From assembly GCF_024172165.1 (NCBI RefSeq), contig NZ_JAMZEB010000002.1, forward strand, positions 6,469,501 to 6,533,500: 64,000 nucleotides of DNA. Direction: 5' to 3'. Made by a program: the position numbers and the translations under genes. Below the pieces are notes generated by a model. It searched no databases and was not told the DNA's origin. It saw only the letters and a program-made list of their open reading frames with translations. Within the stretch, counting starts at the first letter, position 1; every line of letters begins with the position of its first letter. Source of the DNA: Nonomuraea thailandensis. Lineage in GTDB: Bacteria > Actinomycetota > Actinomycetes > Streptosporangiales > Streptosporangiaceae. This document shows, piece after piece, positions 33,089-40,323 of the stretch.

Positions 33089-33430
33089 ATGTCCCTTACT
33101 CGCCGCGTTCTGGCCAGCCTGACCAGCGCCGCAGCCCTCACCTTTGCTGCGGGAGTCGCGCAGCCCGCCGCCGCTGCAGTGCCCAGCCATCGATGCGCTC
33201 AGGGCTACGTCTGCTTCTGGACCGGAGACGGCTTCCAGGGAGAGGTGTTCTTCTACCAGCCCGTCTCCGACTGGTGCGACGTCACTCCCACCCAGCCAGC
33301 CCGCACGATCTACAACAACACCAACAGGCCGTGGGCTTTCTACCGGGACACCCAATGCGGCGCGCTGGACGCCACCCTCGCGCCGGGCACGTGGAAGACC
33401 GGCCTGGAGTCCTACAGTTGGCGGTCGTAA
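33089..33430 (+). CDS. Secreted peptidase-inhibitor-family I36 / crystallin-like protein
   Basis: 113 residues from ATG 33089 (GGAGG just ahead; an ATG 12 bp upstream lacks a site). The signal peptide is RRVLASLTSAAALTFAAG with an AQPAAAA cleavage zone. The mature ~85 residues match the small beta/gamma-crystallin-like I36 group (CAQGYVCFWTGDGFQGE, SWRS end), with Cys residues for disulfides. It is probably an extracellular protease inhibitor or wall-interacting protein. It follows the secreted nuclease on the same strand. Confidence 0.75.
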   Translation: MSLTRRVLASLTSAAALTFAAGVAQPAAAAVPSHRCAQGYVCFWTGDGFQGEVFFYQPVSDWCDVTPTQPARTIYNNTNRPWAFYRDTQCGALDATLAPGTWKTGLESYSWRS

Positions 33431-33438
33431 CGGACCCA

Positions 33439-33603
33439 TCACCAGACGCGCGTCAGCCGGTACTGTTCCACGTCCTCGGCGTGCCCCACCGAGTACCGGC
33501 AGCCGCCGCACAGCGCACGGTCGGTCCACGTGCCCAGGTTGACCGCGCCGCAGTGGTGCAGCCACGCCGTCTTGTCCAGTGCGCTCGTTCTCGACCTGGG
33601 CAC
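33439..33603 (-). CDS. Tiny Cys/His protein downstream of the integrase
   Basis: 54 residues from GTG 33603 with AGGAGGG right before it. The LHHCGAVNLGTWTD and RALCGGCRYSVGH segments give a His/Cys arrangement (C-x17-C-x2-C plus His) suggesting a zinc ribbon. It starts 9 bp after the integrase stop, so it shares its mRNA. It could be a small DNA-binding accessory, perhaps excision-related; that is inference. Confidence 0.55.
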   Translation of the reverse strand: MPRSRTSALDKTAWLHHCGAVNLGTWTDRALCGGCRYSVGHAEDVEQYRLTRVW

Positions 33604-33612
33604 GTGACCCTC

Positions 33613-34581
33613 CTACTCCAGTAGCGACGCCACCACCTGAGAGGCGTCCTTCTCCAGCCGATCCCGGCTGTGCAGATATATCTCCGTCGTGGACACGTCG
33701 GCGTGGTTGAGGTCGAGCTGGATCTGCCGCATCGCCACGCCGGCCTCCTGCGCCAGCGACGCATAGGTGTGCCTGCACGAGTGCGGCCCCACCTTCGACG
33801 TGATGCCCGCCTGCATGGCGATGCGCCGCACCAGCTCGAACGCCTTCGACCTGCTCCAGCTCTGGCCGGTCGAGGTCGCGAACAGCGGACCCGTCAGGTC
33901 CTGCAGCTCGATCCCTTCGCGGCGCGCCCGCTCAGCGAGGTAGATGTCCAGCGTGTGCGTCGTCTCCACCGGCAGACGTCGGGTGATCGTGTCGCCGCCC
34001 TTCACCGTGATGCGCAGCGTCCGGTACCCGCGGGCGAACCCGAGGTCGTCGATCTGCGCGTTGATTGCCTCGGAGATGCGGATCCCGGTCTGCAGCAGCA
34101 GCCGGATCAGCGCCGCGGTGCGCAGCCGTTCCCGGCCGTGGTCGGCGTCGGCCGCCCGGAGGAAATCCTGCGCCTCTCCCTTGGTGAGCGCGACCGTCTC
34201 GGAGTGCTTGCGCGGGATCTTCGGCCGCCGCGTCTTCTTGAACCGGTTGGCGTCGAGGGCTTCGGTCTCGTGCAGGTACTCGTACCAGGACGACACCGAC
34301 GACAGCACCTGAGCGACCGTCTTCGGCTTTGGCGGCCGGCGGGCCGTCTCCTGGTACCAGCGGGAGAACACGTCGCCGTGCGGCTTGCGTGCCTCCAGCG
34401 GGTCGAGGCCGGTCTCCGCGCAGAACTGGAACCAGCGCCGGATGTTCCGCTCGTACGCTTCGCGGGTGTGCGGCGAGTCATACGACCACAGCCACGCCCG
34501 GGTCAGGTCGAGGATGATCGGCGGGAGGTCGAGCGGGAGCGCGAGGTCGCCGCGCGGCGCCTGGACCAGCTCGCCGGTCAT
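33613..34581 (-). CDS. int: Tyrosine integrase
   Basis: 322 residues. An N-terminal SAM-like core-binding domain (~25-115) is followed by the catalytic domain with Arg168 (TGIRISE), Lys194 (TVKGGD), His267-x2-Arg270 (HSCRH), His293 (LNHADVS) and nucleophile Tyr302 (EIYLHS). All catalytic residues are present. It catalyses attP x attB recombination. Its start overlaps the previous gene by 4 bp (ATGA). It sits near the middle of the phage, not at an end. Confidence 0.92.
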   Translation of the reverse strand: MTGELVQAPRGDLALPLDLPPIILDLTRAWLWSYDSPHTREAYERNIRRWFQFCAETGLDPLEARKPHGDVFSRWYQETARRPPKPKTVAQVLSSVSSWYEYLHETEALDANRFKKTRRPKIPRKHSETVALTKGEAQDFLRAADADHGRERLRTAALIRLLLQTGIRISEAINAQIDDLGFARGYRTLRITVKGGDTITRRLPVETTHTLDIYLAERARREGIELQDLTGPLFATSTGQSWSRSKAFELVRRIAMQAGITSKVGPHSCRHTYASLAQEAGVAMRQIQLDLNHADVSTTEIYLHSRDRLEKDASQVVASLLE

Positions 34582-34862
34582 CCCTCACCGCCGAAGTGCT
34601 CGCACGCCTCTTCGACGCTCGCGCGGATCGACAGCTTGGCGCATACCAGCGACAGGATCGCGTCGAGGTCGTCCGCCGTGTACTCGGGATGCTCGCGGGC
34701 CTGGCGGATCACCGCGCTGAGGACAGCCGCGGTGATGGACGCCGAGCGCAGGTCGATGCCCTCGTACTGGGCGATGATGTCGCTCAGCCGCTCGGAGGTG
34801 TGCTCGCGGCGGGCGTGCTCGGGCTCGTCCTGGCGGAAGAGGTCGGAGTAGTCGATGCTCAC
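34578..34862 (-). CDS. Hypothetical protein coupled to the integrase
   Basis: 94 residues, helical and acidic at the start (MSIDYSDLFRQDEPEHARRE), then SERLSDIIAQYEGIDLRSAS and further helices. No motif recognised. It overlaps both neighbours by 4 bp in an integrase operon of three genes, so a role in recombination control is possible but unproven. Confidence 0.6.
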   Translation of the reverse strand: MSIDYSDLFRQDEPEHARREHTSERLSDIIAQYEGIDLRSASITAAVLSAVIRQAREHPEYTADDLDAILSLVCAKLSIRASVEEACEHFGGEG

Positions 34863-35098
34863 CGAGTACCGCCATGCGAGAGTTCGTCGAGGAGCGCCCG
34901 CAGAGTTGGGTTGCCGACGGCGAGCGCTTCCAGCTCGGGACGAGCGTGCGCGTACAGCTCGGGGAGGAGCGGGTCGCGGGACTGCAGGGCGGCGGCGACT
35001 CCTTCGCCGGTCGCGTCGGGCCAGCGGAACCGGACACGAGCGATCAGGGTGTCGAACGCGGCGGCCGGGTGGAGCCGGTCACTGCTGGGGTTGCTCAT
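34859..35098 (-). CDS. Hypothetical protein, first gene of the integrase operon
   Basis: 79 residues from ATG 35098 (AAAGGTG upstream); a start five codons earlier lacks one. It is helical (HPAAAFDTLIARVRFRWPDA, ELYAHARPELEALAVGN). No recognised domain. Its promoter region holds a 24-bp inverted repeat, so the three-gene operon may be regulated there. Confidence 0.55.
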   Translation of the reverse strand: MSNPSSDRLHPAAAFDTLIARVRFRWPDATGEGVAAALQSRDPLLPELYAHARPELEALAVGNPTLRALLDELSHGGTR

Positions 35099-35151
35099 GA
35101 GAGCACCTTTCACGAGGGATGTGGATCACTCGTGACGGTACCACGCAGAGC

Positions 35152-35175
35152 GGAACATAACGTGAATTATGTTCC
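35152..35175. promoter_or_regulatory. Operator-like palindrome upstream of the integrase operon
   Basis: GGAACATAA-CGTGAA-TTATGTTCC, perfect 9-bp arms, 54 bp before the first start of the leftward integrase operon. It is AT-rich against the GC-rich background. It probably binds a dimeric repressor or is an integrase or excisionase control site. Confidence 0.55.
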
Positions 35176-35265
35176 CATCTCAGCGATCTTGGCCGCACCG
35201 TCAGACCGTAATGCGATCTCACCGAAGCCGGGACCCGTCCCGCCAGGAGCCACGAAGATAGGCGC

Positions 35266-35688
35266 ATGGTCTTTTGGTTTGGGCATACCCGGAGTTGGCG
35301 TGGCGCTGCAGGAATGAGCACCTGGCAGTTCGGCGTCCTCCACCTAGGGGCGGTCATCGGGTTGGGAGCGGCCACGGCCGAACTGCAACTGCAGCATGCA
35401 CTCTGGTGGTCTGCCCTGTTGTATGCGGTGTTGGGCTGGCTGTCCGGCGGGAAAGTGGTCTCGGAGCTGAGATGGGTACGCCCTCTGCCCAAGTCGAGAC
35501 GCACCCGGGCAGTAAAGCTCGTGCTCGCCATCCCTGCTGCCACGCTGGGTCTTTGGGTCAACCCGGTTACCTTCTTCAGCCGGACGTTGGGGGTCGTCGA
35601 GCTGCAATTCATGCTGTGGGGGCCGATCGCCCTCTTCGGGCTGTGCATTGCTGCGGCCAGTTGGTACTTCTTCCGGGACTTTCGGTAA
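35266..35688 (+). CDS. Small polytopic membrane protein (putative moron)
   Basis: 140 residues from ATG 35266 (an internal ATG at 35314 is possible). Hydrophobic stretches (WQFGVLHLGAVIGLGAATAE, ALWWSALLYAVLGWL, VKLVLAIPAATLGLW, LWGPIALFGLCIAAASW) suggest four helices with short loops. It is on the opposite strand to its neighbours and near the integrase, the usual place for lysogeny-expressed membrane proteins such as superinfection-exclusion factors. No family recognised. Confidence 0.55.
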   Translation: MVFWFGHTRSWRGAAGMSTWQFGVLHLGAVIGLGAATAELQLQHALWWSALLYAVLGWLSGGKVVSELRWVRPLPKSRRTRAVKLVLAIPAATLGLWVNPVTFFSRTLGVVELQFMLWGPIALFGLCIAAASWYFFRDFR

Positions 35689-35716
35689 GGGCGGCCGACT
35701 GCCCCGATTAGCTAGA

Positions 35717-35938
35717 TCACTCGCTGACCGCCGCAAGCGCGCGGGCCAGCCTCTGCTTACCGCCCCGCGGCCGCAGCGGCGCCCCCGCCTCCTCCAGCAG
35801 CCGGTGAACGAACCCGTACGAGCGGCCCGTCGAGAGCGACAGCCCCCGGATCGACTCCCCGTCCAGGTACCGGCGCTTCAGCTCCGCCTTCAGCGTCTCG
35901 CGCTCGGCACCGGACACCCGCTGATACTTCCGAACCAT
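35717..35938 (-). CDS. Small helix-turn-helix regulator
   Basis: 73 residues from ATG 35938. A basic N-terminus is followed by an HTH (LKAELKRRYLDGESIRGLSL and STGRSYGFVHRLLEEAG), as in the small HTH proteins common in actinomycetes and their phages. A regulatory DNA-binding role is likely. A start further upstream is possible but would overlap the next gene region. Confidence 0.7.
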   Translation of the reverse strand: MVRKYQRVSGAERETLKAELKRRYLDGESIRGLSLSTGRSYGFVHRLLEEAGAPLRPRGGKQRLARALAAVSE

Positions 35939-35963
35939 CACAGCCACCCCTGTCTGATTGCTC

Positions 35964-36233
35964 TCACGCAGCCGCCGCCAGCCGAACCCGCAACGCATCC
36001 CGGCCCTCCGGCGTCTCGGGCACTTCGTCGCCCCGCCAGATGCAGCCCTCGATCGTCGCCAAGTCGGCGAAGTCGTACACGACCTCGCGGCCAACCCGGC
36101 CCAGCACCCGGACGCCATACCTGCGCGCCCACTGCCGGATCGTCACCGCCTCCCGGCCCAGCCGGACAGCAGCGGTCTTCGCCGTCGCAGGGGACACCAA
36201 CACCCCCCGAACAGCGGAAAGCCCCCGAACCAT
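35964..36233 (-). CDS. MerR/excisionase-like DNA-binding protein
   Basis: 89 residues from ATG 36233 (GTG 36197 is an alternative with a G-rich site). The core (VRLGREAVTIRQWARRYGVR, VGREVVYDFADLATIEG) is a winged-helix type seen in actinomycete excisionase and MerR-like proteins. Given its place between the HTH gene and the integrase side, it may help excision. A dyad element lies ~70 bp upstream. Confidence 0.65.
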   Translation of the reverse strand: MVRGLSAVRGVLVSPATAKTAAVRLGREAVTIRQWARRYGVRVLGRVGREVVYDFADLATIEGCIWRGDEVPETPEGRDALRVRLAAAA

Positions 36234-36300
36234 GATCGGTCCGAGGGCACAAGTCTCTCCGTCGCTTGGAAGTGTTACACAGCCGCATCACCAGGCGCAA

Positions 36301-36320
36301 GCCGACAGCGGAACCGCAAT
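36301..36320 (-). repeat. Dispersed dyad element, copy 5 (inverted)
   Basis: Plus-strand GCCGACAGCGGAACCGCAAT. Read on the minus strand it is almost identical to the copy at 46325 (ATTGCGGTACCGCTGTCGGC). It lies in the promoter region of the excisionase-like gene. Confidence 0.6.
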
Positions 36321-36410
36321 CAGCGAGGATTGCGAGGGCCCCCCGCTGCAACAGGGAGCCCTCTTCCAACCTGGTCCTCAAAGGACATGGACAACACTAG
36401 CCCCCGAGGT

Positions 36411-37163
36411 TCAGCGCGCACCGCCAACACGCACACTCCCGCTACCTGCCTCCTCCTCAACCCGCCCCGACACCTCCCGCTCCGAAACGTGCGTCCCACA
36501 CGACGCGCACACGTAGAAGCCTGCCTTCACGTCCCAGCGGAACGACCGCTCGCCACACCGGCACCGCGCCGGCGTCCACGCAGGCGGCTCATCCCCCACC
36601 ATCCGTTCGAGCACCAGCCGCCACGACAAGACGAAGTCCACCAGGCCCACCAGGTCCTCACGAACGAGGACGCTCTCCAGCCGACCCGACTCCGACAGCC
36701 AACCCACCGCCCGCGACCGAGCAACCGCCGACCGGACCCCGCTCGGACGCGGCCCCGCCCGCAGCCACACCCGCGCCCGATCCTCGAAGTCGAGCAGCCC
36801 GCCCGTCAGCTTCTCCAGCAGTTCCCCCACCGGCGACACCGCAGGCTTCGGCCTCGACCCCGACACCCTCGACCACTTCGACGGCGGCCGGAACCCATCC
36901 GCCTCCCGAGCGAGCTGCGCAGCGAACCCATCCACCTCCAACAGCGCTGCCCGAACCGACGCCGTACACCGACCGCACACCAGCGGAGCCCCCGGCCGCC
37001 AACGCAACTCCGGAACCTCCGGCTCGGCAGGCGGCTCACCGGCCTCGCCCTTCCTCACCCACTCGTCCACCAGGTCCGCATGCTCATCGCGCGCCCGCTC
37101 GAAAGCAGCCCACGCCCGACGCTGACGCCCATTACACGGGCCCATACACGCGCCCCGAACCAT
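36411..37163 (-). CDS. Zinc-ribbon-bearing phage protein, unknown
   Basis: 250 residues from ATG 37163. It has Cys pairs near the start (CMGPCNGRQRRAW), at CGRCTASV, and a C-terminal zinc ribbon (CRCGERSFRWDVKAG then CASCGTHVSE). The middle is helical. The layout is typical of actinophage early proteins of unknown role, perhaps DNA- or RNA-binding. The start shares ATGGTTCGG with two neighbouring genes. Confidence 0.55.
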   Translation of the reverse strand: MVRGACMGPCNGRQRRAWAAFERARDEHADLVDEWVRKGEAGEPPAEPEVPELRWRPGAPLVCGRCTASVRAALLEVDGFAAQLAREADGFRPPSKWSRVSGSRPKPAVSPVGELLEKLTGGLLDFEDRARVWLRAGPRPSGVRSAVARSRAVGWLSESGRLESVLVREDLVGLVDFVLSWRLVLERMVGDEPPAWTPARCRCGERSFRWDVKAGFYVCASCGTHVSEREVSGRVEEEAGSGSVRVGGAR

Positions 37164-37312
37164 CGACACCCCAGAAGCAAGACCAGACACGGCACCCCCG
37201 ACCCCGAGACGAAAACGCCCACCAGGCTACAAGATCAAATTCTTTTCGCAGGCACCAAGCCGAATGCAGCACTGGCCGGCCCCGATCCGGGGTACCCCCA
37301 GGGGCATGCGAA

Positions 37313-37343
37313 AGCGCCGAACCGCGCGATGCGGTCCGGCGCT
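37313..37343 (-). terminator. Hairpin downstream of the 230-residue gene
   Basis: AGCGCCG-a-ACCGC, GCGAT loop, GCGGT-c-CGGCGCT: 12 pairs with one mismatch, right after the stop at 37361. Likely ends that transcript. Confidence 0.5.
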
Positions 37344-37360
37344 GGTCGGCGCGGTGCGCG

Positions 37361-38053
37361 CTACGCGTTCGCCTTCACGTGATCGCGCAGCTTGCGAGCG
37401 CGGTCTGTGTCGTGCTCAATCTCGTGCCACGCCTTGCGCTGCACGTGAGACCGGATCGTCTGCAAGAGCCAGAGCGCCGCGCCAATGTACTGGCCGGATG
37501 CGTCGCCGCCCTGGTTAACCGCTCGACGCTCGGCACGGGCGTAGTCCGATGAGGTCCACGACAAGTAGATCTTCCCGGCGTCGCTCATGCTCACGGTTGG
37601 GTCAAGGTGCACGACGTAGTGCGCGAGCACTTCGGCGCACGGCTCAACGGCACGCTTCACGGCTCGCATGTGCTCGCGTCGCTGCGCTTCGACGCTGCTT
37701 AGTGCGATGCTGGGGAGACTGGCCGTGATCCGGGCAAGGCCGTTCGTGGCGAGCGTGTATCCCGACCAGGGGGCGCGTGAGGCGAGCCCGGCGACCAGCC
37801 ACACGCGGTCCCGGTAGCGGGCGACATGCCCGGTGTAGATCACGGTGCTGCCGACCGGGAGGTAAGCGGCCAGGGCATCCGCAGCTTCCTTGCCGATCTT
37901 GACTGCGCCGCTCTGCAACATGCCGCCAAGCTCGCACGGAACGCCTTCCGTCTGGCACTTCCGGCATGTGGCCTGGTGATCGGTCGCGCTACGGTGCGCG
38001 TTCATGGCGTGGTCGCGGGCGTTCTCGGCCTGGTCTCGGGTGACGGTGAACAT
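37361..38053 (-). CDS. Hypothetical early phage protein
   Basis: 230 residues. A Cys/His site near the start (HQATCRKCQTEGVPCELGG) is followed by mixed helices and strands (VGSTVIYTGHVARYRDRVWL). No membrane segment, no enzyme motif. It may bind zinc. Flanked by hairpins on both sides, it seems to be its own transcription unit. Confidence 0.6.
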   Translation of the reverse strand: MFTVTRDQAENARDHAMNAHRSATDHQATCRKCQTEGVPCELGGMLQSGAVKIGKEAADALAAYLPVGSTVIYTGHVARYRDRVWLVAGLASRAPWSGYTLATNGLARITASLPSIALSSVEAQRREHMRAVKRAVEPCAEVLAHYVVHLDPTVSMSDAGKIYLSWTSSDYARAERRAVNQGGDASGQYIGAALWLLQTIRSHVQRKAWHEIEHDTDRARKLRDHVKANA

Positions 38054-38099
38054 GGGGGCTCCCTGCGGCGCTGCGGTGTTGGTTGGTGAGGGGTGGGGA

Positions 38100-38128
38100 G
38101 CGCGCCCGTGGTGGCGACACGGGCGCGC
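38100..38128 (-). terminator. Hairpin after the 212-residue gene
   Basis: GCGCGCCCGTG, 7-nt loop, CACGGGCGCGC (11 perfect pairs), placed 9 bp after the stop of the gene at 38138. Separates it from the next gene. Confidence 0.55.
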
Positions 38129-38137
38129 CCGGTGCTG

Positions 38138-38776
38138 CTAGGCGTCGGCGCTCTCGGCGGCCTTGACCTCGGAGTCAGCCTTCAGAAGCGCAATGGTCGC
38201 CTTGACCTGGTCGAACGACAGGCCACGATCTTCCATGACCTCCGCGTACGTCTCTTCGTTGTGCGGGGCCTTGAACTTCTCGGCGAACTTCCACACGAGG
38301 CGGACGGCGGCCGTGTCGGCGGCGGTCTTCGCGGCGGCCTTCTTCCGGGCCTCGATTTCCTTGCGGTACTCGGCCATCTCGGGAAGCTCAGACAGGAAGT
38401 TCTGGACCTTGGTGGCGCTGGTACCGGGGACCTTGCCTAGCTCGGTGAGAGTCGCCTGACCGAACCCAACCTGAGCGGCTGCGTGCATGCCGATCAGGGC
38501 ATAGGTGGTGAACTTGACCGCGCTCTTGCCGGTGCCGCGCGTGGCGATGCACTCGGCGGGAAGGTCCTTCAGCTCATCCCCGGTCATGATCCGGTCGGCC
38601 ACGCTGCCCTCAGCGCTGGCGGCGGCCAGTTCGTCAAGGCGGCCGGTTGCGGCGAGACCGATCACGGCGAAGCCGGTCGGGCGGGAGATGCCCTGCCGGG
38701 AGAACGTGGCCTTGTGGGCGATGGTCACGCGCTCGATGGCGTCGTAGATCTCGGCGGGGTTGGTGCTGATCTTCAT
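38138..38776 (-). CDS. Hypothetical phage protein, helical
   Basis: 212 residues from ATG 38776. It is helical, Ala/Lys/Glu-rich, with KEIEARKKAAAKTAADTAAV as a long charged helix. The N-terminus (MKISTNPAEIYDAIERVTIA) is soluble. No family recognised. It lies downstream of the collagen-like gene on the same strand. Confidence 0.6.
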   Translation of the reverse strand: MKISTNPAEIYDAIERVTIAHKATFSRQGISRPTGFAVIGLAATGRLDELAAASAEGSVADRIMTGDELKDLPAECIATRGTGKSAVKFTTYALIGMHAAAQVGFGQATLTELGKVPGTSATKVQNFLSELPEMAEYRKEIEARKKAAAKTAADTAAVRLVWKFAEKFKAPHNEETYAEVMEDRGLSFDQVKATIALLKADSEVKAAESADA

Positions 38777-38833
38777 TGGTGGTGCCTTTCGTGGTGTTGG
38801 GTGCCCGCCCGGACAGTCCGGGCGGGCGGTTCG

Positions 38834-39667
38834 TTAGAGCTGCTGCGTGCCGTCGATAGCGGTACCGCTTTCAGCAGGCTGAGCAGCGGTTTCGCTGGTA
38901 TGCCTGCGCTTGCGGCGTCGCCATCTGATCAGCAGTCCGAGCGTTGCGGCTCCGACTGCCAGTAGGGCGGCGGCCCATGCGGACCACACAGTTACGGGGT
39001 CGCCGGTGGCGGTGTTCGCCGCGTTGAGCTTGCCGGGATCGCCTGTGTCGGCCGTGCTGGGGTCGCCCTGGTCGCCCTTGGGTCCGGGCGATCCTGGCTT
39101 GCCGGACGGTCCGGCGGTTCCGTCGCGCCCGGCGGGCCCTGCGGCTCCGGTCGGTCCGGGCTCACCGGTACCAGCGGGGCCGGTCGGTCCGGTGGGTCCG
39201 GCGCTCCCGGTGGGGCCGGGGTCGCCCTGCGGTCCGGTCGGTCCGGGGTCGCCCTTGGGGCCGGTGCCGCCCTGCTCGCCCTGGGGTCCGGTGTCGCCCT
39301 TGTCACCCTTGGGTCCGGGGACCGGTACGGCGGTGACGGTCGCCGTTGGGCCGGGGTTGCCCTGGGGTCCGGGCGGGCCGGAAGGTCCGGGGGTTCCCAT
39401 CGGCCCGGGGTCGCCCTGCGGTCCGGGAGGTCCGGTGACTCCGGGGTCGCCCTGGTCTCCCTTTGGTCCGACCGGTCCGGGGTCGCCTTGCGGGCCCTGC
39501 GGTCCGGGCGGTCCGGGCGGACCGCTGACGGTGACGGTTGCGGTTGGTTCGTCCGCTACCAGCGTTGCCGTGGCCACATCCCCTCCTGCCTGCGTGTTCG
39601 CTACCAGGAACGCGAGCGCCGCTACTGCGGTGAGCCACGCGAGCCGTTCGCTTGTTCGTATCTGCAC
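38834..39667 (-). CDS. Collagen-like protein with N- and C-terminal hydrophobic segments
   Basis: 277 residues from GTG 39667. An N-terminal hydrophobic segment (residues ~9-24) acts as signal or anchor. Residues ~48-215 are collagen-type Gly-X-Y triplets rich in Pro/Asp/Lys (GPPGPPGPQGPQGDPG). Then comes a membrane helix (~229-247: WAAALLAVGAATLGLLI), a basic RWRRRKRR stop-transfer and a short tail. It should form an extracellular triple-helical stalk anchored in the membrane. Collagen-like proteins are usually in fibres of phage virions, so a membrane-anchored one in an early position is unusual. The 3' end holds a dyad element. Confidence 0.7.
   Translation of the reverse strand: MQIRTSERLAWLTAVAALAFLVANTQAGGDVATATLVADEPTATVTVSGPPGPPGPQGPQGDPGPVGPKGDQGDPGVTGPPGPQGDPGPMGTPGPSGPPGPQGNPGPTATVTAVPVPGPKGDKGDTGPQGEQGGTGPKGDPGPTGPQGDPGPTGSAGPTGPTGPAGTGEPGPTGAAGPAGRDGTAGPSGKPGSPGPKGDQGDPSTADTGDPGKLNAANTATGDPVTVWSAWAAALLAVGAATLGLLIRWRRRKRRHTSETAAQPAESGTAIDGTQQL
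38856..38875 (+). repeat. Dispersed dyad element, copy 6
   Basis: ATAGCGGTACCGCTTTCAGC, inside the last codons of the collagen-like gene. It differs from the copy at 41352 by one base. Confidence 0.65.
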
Positions 39668-39989
39668 ATGACAAAGAGTAGGGCGATAATGACCTTTAAG
39701 GGGGTGGATTTTGGTAACAGTTTTCCGGCGGATTTATAACGATTATGTCACAAAACGGGGCGGCCTGGAGGCAAATCGAATACACGTTCGACTGATCGTC
39801 AGCGAGGCTGATCGTCTGCATTGGCACCTATTCGCCAGGTTCGCCGACTAGCGACGCATAGCCCACCCCCGGCTCGCATTTCGCGATCTTGATATCGCTA
39901 GAACGCTCTCAGATCTACGCAGAGCGCTTCACTTCCAAGGGGGCACTCCATGTACCGGACACGCGGTGATCGTCGCTCAGCGTCGCTCT

Positions 39990-40039
39990 CAGAGACGCAC
40001 AGGATGCGTCTCATCTTCTGCGGTGCGTCAGATGCGTCA
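39990..40039. promoter_or_regulatory. Cluster of TGACGC/GCGTCA operator-like motifs
   Basis: GAGACGC, GATGCGTC, TGCGTCA and GATGCGTCA occur within 50 bp in the ~480-bp gap (39668-40152) upstream of the collagen-like gene. The same motif family clusters before the 53632 regulator. It probably places this promoter region under the same repressor. I see no gene in the rest of the gap. Confidence 0.5.
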
Positions 40040-40061
40040 AAGGCGTCTCCAGGGACATGCG

Positions 40062-40109
40062 AAAACCCATCAGCGACGAGGAGGTGTGCTCGGCTCGTGC
40101 TGATGGGTT
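40062..40109 (-). terminator. Terminator of the leftward early operon
   Basis: AAACCCATCAGC ... GCTGATGGGTTT, 12 perfect pairs around a 23-nt centre that can fold further, followed on the minus strand by TTTT. It lies 44 bp after the last early gene. Confidence 0.7.
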
Positions 40110-40152
40110 TCCGGCTCGTTTTGGCTGCTCTGGGGGTTGTTTTCGCGTGGTT

Positions 40153-40323
40153 TCAGGCCTGCGGCTCGTGGTTGTTTTCGGCATTTGCGCTGGTCACAGG
40201 GTTGTGTGGTGTGCCAACGCGGGTGAGGGCTTCGAGTGTGGCCATGTGCGCGGCGAGTTGTTCACCGGTCCAGTGGTGGATCTCGTCCCAGCATTGGGTG
40301 TGCTGGTCCAGGTGGTGGATCAC
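40153..40323 (-). CDS. Small protein after the replication initiator
   Basis: 56 residues from GTG 40323, which overlaps the initiator stop (GTGA). Helical, His-rich (VIHHLDQHTQCWDEIHHWTG). No family recognised. Coupling makes it credible; it is the last gene before the terminator. Confidence 0.5.
   Translation of the reverse strand: MIHHLDQHTQCWDEIHHWTGEQLAAHMATLEALTRVGTPHNPVTSANAENNHEPQA

Noticed and set aside
33453..33764. Minus-strand frame overlapping the integrase 3' end
   Set aside because: Overlaps the catalytic domain of the integrase in another frame and has no domain; the 54-residue gene at 33439-33603 explains the region better.
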